From Argyresthia goedartella (lineage: Eukaryota; Arthropoda; Insecta; Lepidoptera; Argyresthiidae), in the NCBI GenBank assembly GCA_949825045.1, contig OX463810.1:32312201-32376200 (forward strand): a stretch of 64,000 bases of DNA. Direction: 5' to 3'. Each line of letters starts with the position of its first letter. The stretch's first letter is position 1. Below are positions 47,090-57,073 of this stretch, one piece after another. The position numbers were made by a program, and so were the translations under genes. The notes beneath the pieces were generated by a model. It ran no database searches and was not told where the DNA came from. It was given only the letters and a program-made list of their open reading frames with translations.

Positions 47090-47640
47090 TTTAGCAGTTA
47101 TATAAAAATAATCGGTCAAGCGCGGGTCGGACGCGCTCACGAAGGGTTCCGTCCCATCGTACAATAAAACTTAATCACAAAAAATTACATAACGAAAAGA
47201 TAATTATATTATGTCCGAACGTGGATTCGAACCCAAGATTGCGAAACCGATATCAAACCAATTGCGCCACCACGACCATGTGATAAGCCGCGAAATCTAC
47301 GATCATATTTGAATCATGTTATGCTTTGTTATATCGCGGCTGGTGTTAAAACATGTCTCTTGTTTGATGTTAAAACACATCACTTTTAATTTATAAAATA
47401 TCGTGTAGTTAATTTTTTGTTGCTGTGGCGGCAACAGAATTACACATTCTGTGAAAATTTCAACTCTTCCTATGTCGGTTGATCAGATAGAGCCCTCTGA
47501 CAGACAGACGGACAGCGGAGCCTCAGTAATAGGTTCCAGTTTGGCACCCTTCGGGTACGGAACCCTGACTAATATATGGTATGTATAAATCAATATTTAT
47601 AATAAAATATTAAATAAAATAAGATATATTTTATTTTTTA
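47090..47640 (+). other. NBAS 3' UTR filled with a dispersed repeat; poly(A) signals
   Basis: 'GAAGGGTTCCGTCCCATCGT' (~47142) and 'GGGTACGGAACCCTGACTAA' (~47555) are the inverted ends of a repeat I know as common in moth genomes. It includes 'GACAGACAGACGGACAGCGG' and is interrupted by a tRNA-like block (~47215-47285, rc B box 'GGGTTCGAATCC'). AATAAA at 47601 and 47613 are the candidate polyadenylation signals. Confidence 0.6.
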
Positions 47641-47754
47641 ATAAGTTGGTGCAAGTGTTTGATGACGATGAACACAAAGAGGATACAAAAGAAGAACCCT
47701 TGATTGGGAGAAGAGAAGTCAGTCACACACACACAAGCACAACTCACATCACAC

Positions 47755-48290
47755 TTAGAGGTCGTAGCTCACTTACAGCAGGTTCCGAATGGAGCTAACA
47801 ACCGACTCGGAATGACCTCATAAGCGATATAATCGATTATCTTGCGACTCGGAACTTGCTATAAGTGAGCTACGGCCTCGGACTCAGAATGACCCCATAA
47901 GCGATATAATCGATTATGTTGCGACTCGGAACGTCCTGTAAGTAAACTACGGCCTCCGACTCGAAATGACCCCTTAAGCGATATAATTGATTATGTCGCG
48001 ACTCGAAACGTGCTGTAAGTGAGCTACGGCCTCGGACTCGGAATGACCTCATAAGCGATATAATCGATTATGTTGCGACTCGGAACGTCCTGTAAGTAAA
48101 CTACGGCCTCGGACTCGGAATGACCTCTTAAGCGATATAATCAATTATGTCGCGACTCGAAACGTGCTGTAAGTGAGCTACGGCCTCTGACTGGGAATGA
48201 CCTCATTAGCGATATAATCGATTATCTTGCGACTCGGAACTTGCTATAAGTGAGCTACGGCCTCTGACTCGGAACTCGCTGTAACACGAC
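47755..48290 (+). repeat. 77-bp minisatellite, about 6-7 units, with palindromic core
   Basis: The unit 'GAATGACCTCATAAGCGATA' recurs at about 47811, 47888, 47965, 48042, 48119 and 48196. The core ATAATCGATTAT is a perfect palindrome. Units differ at a few sites; alternating units look more alike (a two-unit higher-order pattern). Confidence 0.88.
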
Positions 48291-48808
48291 GCCGCTCCCG
48301 CACGGCAACAATGTTCATTCAAATATGGGATTCATTTTCATATGCAGGTGTAACAGAAAGGTGTAGTCATATTTTATCCTTTCTTCCCAGTAGTACCACC
48401 ACTGGTGATTCTAGTGAGAAAAGCCATTCTCTTTAGAACCACTATTTATACTTTTATTCATAATGGTACAAGTGGGAGTTCTCGATCCCAAAAGTACTGC
48501 CTACTAATATTAACCTACCTATCTCACTGTGTTGATTCGATAGTCGAGAATATTGTTTTTCTTAAAGTGCAGGGATATAGTTAGTTATATGTTAAGAACT
48601 GTTTATGCTTGAACTATATGCTATAGAACCGCAGACATAAATCACTCAAAGATGTCAATTGTCATTTGTCACAAATAAATAATTTCGAAAACAGTGAAAA
48701 TTATTTTCTGTAAGTACAATTTATTTGTCCAATAATGGATGAGGCCGAGATAACATTTCTAAAAAGAGGGCGTGAAACGGTGCTGCTTGAAGGAGGGCAC
48801 CAATATTA
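48291..48808 (+). other. Intergenic segment, no gene
   Basis: AT-rich and unrecognised. Confidence 0.5.
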
Positions 48809-49726
48809 AAGTCAAAGTCAAAGTACTTTATTACTGTAGATATTTACATATAAGGTAGGTGCGGCAAATAACGCCAACCTAAGAGGAAACTGAAATAGCT
48901 CTTTATATTACCATTCTAATCAGAAAAGTAAGGTATATATGGAAGCTTTGGTTTGTCCTCTACCCAAATATGGGAATGGTTTTAAAAGATTAGACCAAAT
49001 CAATTATTTTTGGGAATTTAAAAAATACCTTCCCTTCAGGCGGTATTAAATATGGTATCGGTAATAACGCCAGTTTAGTTCCTAAGCCATCCATTTCATA
49101 AGTAAGCATTAAAGAGGATTAATAAAAATAATCAGGAAAGTAACAGTTATCATTAACTTTGACAGTGGTGAAAAGGAACTGAAATCTTTTATAGTGTCCG
49201 AAAGATAAAATAATTTCCTGCAAATTTCCTAAAATAAAGTCTCACAAAACTGTTGAGGAATCAAATTTTTTAGTATATAGCCAAAAAAATTAGGTATGGT
49301 TAAACATAATGTTAAATGTCAAGCAAGACTTACTTATTTTTTATCACAAATTATGCATTATCAAGTCTCATACAATGGGCGATATTAGAAGATGCAGGGT
49401 AAGGAACGCCCGGCAGTAGGTAATAACGCCGTTTTCAAATTTAGTAATTAACTAGGTATAAAGATTAGATTGTTAAATTATTAATCTGTTCACTTACATT
49501 AGTAATCATAAGGGTAATAAAAAACTATTTAAAGAAAATTATTTTTATTTAATAAGGTCGTAGTAAACAAAATAGGATTGTTCGTACAGGGTTACTTGTA
49601 ATTATTTGTAAGAAAATGACAATAAAGTTACTTTGTTCAGTCGGTAACTAAAATAAAGTAGCAGTAAGTATTTTGAAGCATTTAAGTAGGGTCTTCTTGA
49701 AAATTATGTCTAATTTTCAGTCTTCT

Positions 49727-50270
49727 TGGAAAATATTAAGTCTAGTTCTCTCTGTTATATTAAAGTAAATAAAATCAGGTATTTTATATTATAATAAGAA
49801 AGAGTTACACGGCGTAATACTTAATAACTATCATACAATTATTAATATCGCAGATCCATAATCACGTTTAGCACTACACAAACTTATACATATTTGTAAC
49901 TTGTACTTATACTTATTTGTCTTCTTGGTAACTTAAAATACCTATTGGTTCAGTTCTCTCGGTAATGAAGTAAGTGGTAATAATATTTAGAGAGTAACAG
50001 TAAGAAAATATTAAGTCTAATTCTCTCTGTTCTATTAAAGTAAATTAAATCAGGTACTTAATATTATAATAATAAAGAGTTACACGGCATAATACTTAAT
50101 AACTATCATACAATTATTAATATCGCAGATCCATAATCACGTTTAGCACTACACAAACTTATACATATTTTTAAAATGTACAGTTATACTTATTTGTCTT
50201 CTTGGTAACTTAAAATACTTATTGGTTCAGTCCTCTCGGTTATAAAGTAAGTGGTCATAATATTCAGTGA
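49727..50270. repeat. 275-bp direct duplication inside the pogo element
   Basis: Units begin 'AAAATATTAAGTCTA' and share 'TTAATAACTATCATACAATT' at 49821 and 50096. Divergence is moderate. It lies on the 3' side of the transposase gene. Confidence 0.75.
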
Positions 50271-50327
50271 GTAACAGTTACAAAACATTATACCTGCTTA
50301 CTTATTAACTATCTTATCCGTAGTCAT

Positions 50328-50413
50328 GTACAGTGAGCCAAGCAGATATCTGACGCCCCAGCCTCATCAATTCTATACGAAAGGGGGTCAGATATCTGCT
50401 TGGCTGACTGTAC
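50328..50413. repeat. 27-bp-arm hairpin downstream of the pogo transposase
   Basis: GTACAGTGAGCCAAGCAGAT...GAC (50328-50354) pairs with 50387-50413 with one mismatch. It could be a tiny nested MITE or a folded 3' UTR structure. Confidence 0.8.
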
Positions 50414-50462
50414 TTAGTGTTAAGTAGTATCGCAGACACAGACCTCAGTAAACGGACAGAAA

Positions 50463-52682
50463 TCAACAACAATCTGGACATACAAATTCTTTGTCAGCTT
50501 TCGTTAGGCCAACACATATTTCATGATACCATTTTTTGCATTTACTGCAAAATCGCATGTCTTCGACCTTTTCTTCAAAACATGCATGGCAGTACCATTT
50601 GTTATCATCTGTCTTGACTGTAAGTTTATCTTTATTTGTGCTAAATATAGGATTCTTCTTCTCCTTGCCTTTTTTCCCACACTCTTTTTTCCCTTTAGTT
50701 TTTCCTTGTAGATTTTTGTTGGTCGAAGTTTGCACAGCATTATTGCCCTTCTTTTTTTCTTTTACAGGTTTCTTCGCAGGATTGCCATTCTTTTTTTCTT
50801 CTACAGAATCTTTGTGAAACAAATTTTTTGTTATTTGTACCCCTTTAAAATTCATAGCTTTTTTGCGCGCCTTTTCGGAATTTCTTTTATTTTTTTTATA
50901 GTTCGGAGTCGGCAAAAGCATTCCAAAGGAACCTTTGCTGAGATCAATCAAGGGATTATCTTCTGTGTCTGGGAGATCTGTCTTAGTGGGCGTAGAGTAC
51001 TTTTTTATTATTTCCTCAATAGGCAAATCCATTTCTTCATCATCTGACGTAAAATTATACAAGTCTTCTGCAAAACACTTGGTTGTTAATGGCCTGCTCA
51101 CAAATGATTCAGAGTCAGAACTATAAGTAGAGGATGAGCTCGAAGACTTTGTATCTGGTATTTTTCTGTGAAGTCCCGAACAACTTGGAATTGGGGTTTG
51201 CTCGGGTATCAATAAGGATGGACTGTTGTTTTCTTTTTCAACTTCTTCAAAGGATTCTGATGCTTCTGTCGAGGAACTGTAATCGACAAGTCTTGTGTGA
51301 TGTTCAGGGTTGGAACTCTTTAAAGAGTGTACGGGCTGGTGGGACTGAGATGCTTGTATTGGGAGGCGGGCTGATGGTTGAGTTTTGGATGCAATCGATG
51401 GGGGTACCGAGGGATTTTGGTCTCTAAGGTGTTGATCATGGACGGGGTTCTCCAAGAGCATCTCACCTTCTTCATCTTGCTGGAGCGTAATTTCAGTCAG
51501 AATAGATGGGGCGTAAGCTTGATCGGGGATTGCCTCTGGATCAAAAGGGAATAGGCCTGTTGCTCTGAATCCACTGATGATGTTTGATTGGCTTATACAC
51601 TTCGGCCAAACCCTGGAAAATATTTTGTTAAACATGCTTTTATTCAATGTCGTATCTGGCTGTAGGTATAACACCCTTAGCACCTCTTCGTCCCAGTAGC
51701 TTTCGAACGACTTGTTAACAGATTTATCCAAGGGTTGCAGCTCATGTGTGGTGTTTGACGGCAGGCAGTACAAGACGAAGCTATGTTTTTCGGCTTCCTC
51801 TACTGCTTCGTAGGATAGGTGGCTTTTGGCACCGTCAAACACCAATAAACATTTCCCTGGAACCTTGTGCATTCCCAGATGTCGAATGAACTCCACAAAC
51901 AATTCTTTTGTCATACTGCCTTTCTTTGCCATGTGGACTGTAGATCCCACAGGCAGATTTTCAGAAAACTCAGGATTCATTCGTATTCCCTTGAATATTA
52001 TCATAGGTGGAATGCCGGTCCCTGTAGCATTGATACACATGGCTATGGTGACATTTTCAGCATGTTCGGGTGCAATCATACGCACTCTCTTGCTGCCTTT
52101 TGCCGCTAAGACTGTGTTCTGATGATGGATCGTTATTCTGCAGCCTTTCTCGTCCATATTATACAGACGTTCGGGATGTTCGACGATACTCAACTCTTCG
52201 TATAGTTTTAGAATTTCTCTAAAATGCTGCTGGAAAATCGGTCTATTCATTTTTTGAGCTCTTGCCGGGTTCATCGTCTGCGGTTTACGTTTGGATATTG
52301 TAGGATTTCTTTTCAAGAACAGTTGAAGCCAGGCGGCACCTGCTCTCTTTTTGATGTGGCTGAACCTGTGAGGGATTTCGTATCTCTCACAAAATTGGTA
52401 TGCTTGTTGTCTAATGAATTTTGGTGTAAGCGGTACGCCAATGTCAGCAAACCTCTTTATTCGCTGGCATAGTTCGGTTTCTTGCTGTTTTGTAAGGGTT
52501 GATTTTCTTCCTATTCTTTTTTTAACACCCATGGATGCCATATTATCCCTCAGTGTACGTCTTGGTATTTGATATTGCCGTGCCGCAGCATTTTGGGATA
52601 AACGTTTTGTCAAAACAGCATTAATTGCTTCTTTGAGATCTCTTTCACTCCACATTCCCCTTTTCTTCTTAGAAGAAGGCAT
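50463..52682 (-). CDS. Pogo-like DDE transposase with C-terminal PHD finger, intact
   Basis: 739 residues from ATG at 52682 ('MPSSKKKRGMWSERDLKEAI'). Residues ~10-55 form a Psq-type helix-turn-helix ('NAAARQYQIPRRTLRD') and ~60-135 a CENP-B-like second DNA-binding domain. The DDE core has D177 ('YNMDEKGC'), D283 ('LVFDGAKSH') and D319 ('LQPLDKSV'), with 35 residues between the last two. Residues ~400-690 are acidic, Ser-rich and then strongly Lys-rich, so probably disordered and nuclear. Residues ~698-738 form a C4HC3 PHD finger (C-x2-C, C-x2-C, H-x2-C, C-x2-C). PHD fingers read histone tails (family knowledge), so a role in choosing targets or chromatin is possible (inference). There is no stop or shift. 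Confidence 0.92.
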   Translation of the reverse strand: MPSSKKKRGMWSERDLKEAINAVLTKRLSQNAAARQYQIPRRTLRDNMASMGVKKRIGRKSTLTKQQETELCQRIKRFADIGVPLTPKFIRQQAYQFCERYEIPHRFSHIKKRAGAAWLQLFLKRNPTISKRKPQTMNPARAQKMNRPIFQQHFREILKLYEELSIVEHPERLYNMDEKGCRITIHHQNTVLAAKGSKRVRMIAPEHAENVTIAMCINATGTGIPPMIIFKGIRMNPEFSENLPVGSTVHMAKKGSMTKELFVEFIRHLGMHKVPGKCLLVFDGAKSHLSYEAVEEAEKHSFVLYCLPSNTTHELQPLDKSVNKSFESYWDEEVLRVLYLQPDTTLNKSMFNKIFSRVWPKCISQSNIISGFRATGLFPFDPEAIPDQAYAPSILTEITLQQDEEGEMLLENPVHDQHLRDQNPSVPPSIASKTQPSARLPIQASQSHQPVHSLKSSNPEHHTRLVDYSSSTEASESFEEVEKENNSPSLLIPEQTPIPSCSGLHRKIPDTKSSSSSSTYSSDSESFVSRPLTTKCFAEDLYNFTSDDEEMDLPIEEIIKKYSTPTKTDLPDTEDNPLIDLSKGSFGMLLPTPNYKKNKRNSEKARKKAMNFKGVQITKNLFHKDSVEEKKNGNPAKKPVKEKKKGNNAVQTSTNKNLQGKTKGKKECGKKGKEKKNPIFSTNKDKLTVKTDDNKWYCHACFEEKVEDMRFCSKCKKWYHEICVGLTKADKEFVCPDCC

Positions 52683-54431
52683 TTTTGGACCTTAGGGCAA
52701 AAATTAAAAGTTAGTGTTAGAATTGCATTGACTAAGTTAGTACTTATTAAGTCACAATTGTCTTTAAGGGGCCGTTATATATTCTGAATCGTTCTCGAAT
52801 CGAATCATATAACACATAATTATTCATCATAAGTATGTTTATAATATTTTTAGAATTGCAATGTTATGCTTTCAGGTTAAAAACGAATACATTTTCAATA
52901 AGGTAAATTAAGTATCCATTCACAAAAAAAACGTCGATTGATAATACAGAATAGCGGATATTTACATAAAAATACATATTTTTATTGCCTCTTAAATTTG
53001 CACCATTAAGTTAATTTTTAAATAGAAATTGCGGACTGTAGGTAGGAATTACTTATAGGAATCAAAATATTCAAAGCGCAAACTTGCTTATAATTAAGAA
53101 AACTTCTTATAAGTCACCTTATAACTTAATTATAAGTCACCCTGTTAATATTTTTGTTAAGTATGACAATAATATAGGTATTTTACGCAGTAATTAATTT
53201 CAAAACTTGGCCCATTTTTAACAAATATATAAGTATTTAGTTAGTCACCCTGTATGAACAATACTTTTGATTTTATTAATTATTTACTCATTTATAAATA
53301 ACAAAATGTTTAACTTCATACTTAGGTACCTATTTATCCAGTTAATCGAGACTAAATAACAATAATTATCTGTAAATACTTATGGGCGTTTTTAGACACC
53401 CTATCGATATCAACGCCCAGCAGTGTCTAGGGAACGCCCGGGCGGAATTAACGTGGGCGGTATTACCCGACGCTGGCGGTTTTACCAAAATCAACCGTTT
53501 TTGGAACTAAATTAGGTGATAATGCCACAATATTATGTAGATCTTAACGCTAATGTTCTTGTTAACACACAAATCAAACGGCTATTTACTAATCATACTA
53601 TAAACAAGTGAAAGCTTACCTTTCTGCGCGCGAAAAATTAACTATTGAGCGGCCGCTACCGACGCGCGCGACGTATCGAGGGTCACTGACAAACGTGGGC
53701 TGTCATCGCTCTTGGGCAGAGCATTCCTGTGTTTGGATTGGTCTGTTCTATGTGTGTGTAGAGTATGGCACTGTAAAAATGTGTACTAATAGGTTTTTCG
53801 GCGGGTTGGCGGATTTATCAACTTGGCGTTATTTGCCGCACCTACCTTACTCAAAGAGAATATAATCACTACCGTTTTACATATACTTAGCAAACGTAAT
53901 TTTTGCCTCTTCTCTACATTGGACCACTAATAATAATAATATAATAATAATAATATTAACTGTGGAAGAAGCAGGGCGTAGAAACTTCCAGAGATTGATT
54001 TTTAGATCTCTTTTAAAAATAGGTTGTGCTTAACTACAAATATGAAAAATTTAATTATTATGATTAATAAGCAGGAATAAATAATTACAAAATTATTAAC
54101 AGCAAGATCTGTGTTGAGTTAGATTAACCCCATACAGTCCTGTCATTTAAGTAATCTTGAACATTGTTATATCCCTTTTTCGACAAAGTCGCTTTAACAT
54201 GCTTTTTAAATTGCTCAAATGGCAATTTCAAAATCTCCAGACCCTTGAAAGTATTGCTAACCTTCGCGAGTCTAAACCGGGGCGCAATAGTCTGTGATTA
54301 TTTCTTAGGTTAACATTATAGCTATAGCTAAGTTTGAAAAATGTTGTAAGGTTCTTGCGTACATACATTATATTTTCGAAAATAAATTGACAGTTAGTAT
54401 GTCAATTTCTTTAAAAAGCTCTCTTAAGGAG

Positions 54432-54531
54432 TGTTATTTTGGAGTTACGGGAGCGAAATCAAAGGCACACAACCAATTGAAGCGCGAGTATATTGTCGAC
54501 TGACCACGACTACCCACATACATTACTAACA
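54432..54531 (-). repeat. 3' LTR of the gypsy element
   Basis: 100 bp, TGTTATTTTGGAGTTACGGG...ACTAACA. It is unusually short for a gypsy LTR. Confidence 0.9.
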
Positions 54532-54590
54532 TCCCTCCACCACTATTTTTAAATTATGTGGAAATATAACAAAAAAAACTCTTAACCCAT

Positions 54591-55230
54591 CTAAACCTTA
54601 TAATTAACAGGTTTCCTACTCCTAAGGGAACGAGACTCTTGTGGGTTATCAGATAACGGTTCTGTTTGAGCGGCAGCGACAACCGTTTGATCTACTGTCT
54701 GTACGGAGTTTCCGGATGGTATCGCCTCGACAGGATCCTGGCAATCTGTCCACTCCTCGTCAACTGATGATAGTCCAGGCGGTCCAGTGTCCGACGTAGA
54801 CGGGGCCGTTGTCTCGCTGACTAAAGTTAGACCAACGTCTGTATCCAGCCTGGGCATTGCAACCGGGTCGCCTCTAACCAAAGACAACACTGGTGGTGGC
54901 ATATTATCGTTCAATTCCTCTGACCACGAAGAGCGACGTGTGTTGTCTGTGTTTGAAGTGTTTTGTTCCGTCACGTCCGTTGTACTATACTCTCTACGTT
55001 CTCCTTTATTCTCCTCTTCTTTCAATTCATATATTTGATTTTTATGGCGCTTAATGATGCGCTCCAATTTGTCTAATTTCACCAAATAAGCTGATTTCCC
55101 AAGTCTCTTGTATATAACTCCTTTGTTCCAGAATTGTTTTTGATTTTGGTACGCTTTTACTATAACTAAATCACCAACTACAAAGTCAATGTTCCTCCTC
55201 CCCCGATAGTATTTAGCCTGTAAGGACTGA
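54591..55230 (-). pseudogene. Gypsy integrase C-terminal tail
   Basis: The frame after a break near 55240 reads 'DFVVGDLVIVKAYQNQKQFW' (integrase C-terminal GPY-like region), then a coiled, charged tail ending 'SRSLRSRKPVNYKV'. The last 160 residues are intact. Confidence 0.7.
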
Positions 55231-55231
55231 C

Positions 55232-56374
55232 TTATACAGTTTCTGTCAGTGTTGGGTCTGAAGATGGCGGTGGCAACGGATTTGGTAAATCAAGCCTACA
55301 ACGTAATTTTCTACTGAACAAGACCTCCGCAGGAGAACGATTAGTGGACGAATGTTTTGAGTTACGGTAATTAAATAAAAATTCATTTAACTTTACGGTT
55401 AAATCTGACCTACGTGACCCTGATAACAAAATCGACTTTATTGCTTTCTTTATGATTTTAACGTAGCTTTCCGCTTGCCCGTTACTGGCAGGATGGTACG
55501 GCGGCGAAGTTAAATGTGCAATACCATTTGACTTGCAGAAATTGTCAAACTGTTGTGACGCAAAAGATGGACCATTATCAGTACAAAATGTGGCGATTAA
55601 ACCGAATCTTGACATTAATTCGCATAATTTTTCAATCACCACCGTTGTGCTATATCCTGTAGTAACGTCAAACACTTCTACCCATTTTGAATATGCGTCA
55701 ACTGCTACTAAATACATTTTTGTATTGAACGGCCCTAAAAAATCTAAATGAACTCTGTGCCATGGTTCAGGGGGATACGGCCAAGGAGTAAGCGGCGCGC
55801 GGGGTGGGGAGGGTCTTAGTTGATTGCATACGTCACACGTAGCCACCGCCTGCTCTAACGCAGTCGCCATCCCGGGCCACCAAAACCTAGACACCGCTTC
55901 AGATTTCATTTTTATATATCCTAGGTGCCCTTTATGCAGCTCATTAATTATGGTCCGTCTCAGATTATCCGGTACTATCAGTTTGGTACCTTTCATCAAA
56001 CAGTTTTTCTCCACTGCTAATTCCGAACGACAATTAAAAAACGCTTTTAACGTTCTATCAGTAACCGACCTGGGCCAACCATTCAAGGTATAACTAACTA
56101 CTTGTGATAGTAGTGAGTCTGATCGCGTCGCTTCACTAACATCGCATAGAGAAATAGGCAATGAGTCACCCTCCCAAATGAAATTAATGTAACACGCATC
56201 ATCGTACATTTCTATTGTATCTAAAACCGGTTTGCTACTGTTTGTTCGCGCTTGTCTCTCGATCTCATGATCTACTGGCAAGGCCCTACTTAGAAAATCT
56301 GCACAATTATGAGCACTGCTCACGTATTCAATTTTGTAATTGTACGCTGATAAGAAAATTGCATATCTTTGCAA
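55232..56374 (-). pseudogene. Gypsy RNase H end and integrase
   Basis: It begins with the end of RNase H ('EYVSSAHNCADFLSR'), then the integrase zinc finger (H...H, 'CDVCNQ') and the core: 'HLDFLGPF', 'FCTDNGPSFAS', 'PPYHPASNGQAESYVK' (D, D, E present). It is the same frame as the preceding piece, separated from it by one TAG at 56390-56392. It ends at a frameshift near 55240. Confidence 0.85.
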
Positions 56375-56389
56375 TCTGTTAGCTGATAC

Positions 56390-57073
56390 CTAAGGTACTG
56401 ATTTGTCGGGTCGAAAAATGGACAATAACGGCTTATGATCTGTTTTCAAAACAAACGGCTCCACTCTGCCATACAAGTATTGATGAAATTTACGCACACC
56501 AAATATTATTGCAGTGGCTTCTTTTTGTATCTGACTATACCTTTTTTCAGCGGGATTTAACGAGCGGGACACGAATGAAATAGGCCTTTCGACTCCGTTC
56601 TCGATTTGTGATAGAATTGCACCTAACCCGTGTGGTGATGCATCTACGGTCATGACATGCTTTGCATTCGGATTAAAGTGTGCTAAACAATTATCCGACG
56701 CCAGCTCTTTTTTTATGCACAAAAATGCCTGTTCATGTTCTGCGTCCCATGACCATTTCACACTTTTTTGTAATAAGGAATGTAATGGTGCTAAAATACT
56801 AGAAGTATTCCTTATGAAACTCCTATTATAATTGACCAGGCCTAAAAAGGACTTAAGCTCTGAAACATTCCGTGGTTCCTTTGCCTCTATTATAGCTTTT
56901 ACCTTGTCTTTTGATTTGTGCAACCCATTCTTATCTATAACAAATCCAAGGTAAGTCACAGAATCTTGGAAAAAATGGCACTTATCATGTCTTAGCACCA
57001 ATCCTGCATTTTCTAATCTGTCAAAAACTTCCTGAAGTCTTTCTACATGTTCTTCCCTTGTTTTACCCGTCAC
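56390..57073 (-). pseudogene. Gypsy RT thumb and RNase H
   Basis: 'YLGFVIDKNGLHKSKDKVKA' (RT end), 'KHVMTVDASPHGLGAILSQI' and 'FVLKTDHKPLL' (RNase H). It is shifted by one frame from the RT palm piece at about 57065 and stopped by TAG at 56390, where related proteins have a Gln codon context. Confidence 0.85.

Larger units (their letters stand above)
48853..53847 (-). mobile_element. Pogo-like transposon, full length
   Basis: 4995 bp. The inverted ends are perfect over 25 bp (AGGTAGGTGCGGCAAATAAC... at 48853 and its complement ending at 53847). TA flanks it at 48851-48852 and 53848-53849. Sub-terminal echoes of 'GGTAATAACGCC' lie at 49068, 49424 and, inverted, 53458. One intact transposase frame lies on the minus strand. 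The identical ends and intact gene suggest recent activity. Confidence 0.92.

Noticed and set aside
47205..47290. Candidate functional tRNA gene (and similar at 25225, 34340, 37730, 44755)
   Set aside because: Each has a B-box-like GGTTCGAATC but no complete cloverleaf that I can fold, and they sit in repeats with A- or T-rich tails. SINE heads are the better reading.
47755..48290. Possible CRISPR-like array
   Set aside because: The repeats are contiguous with no unique spacers, in a eukaryotic genome. It is a minisatellite.
50523..51126. Plus-strand Phe-rich frames that look like membrane proteins
   Set aside because: They are the complement of the Lys/Glu-rich linker of the pogo transposase. 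Poly-Lys codons read as Phe on the other strand.
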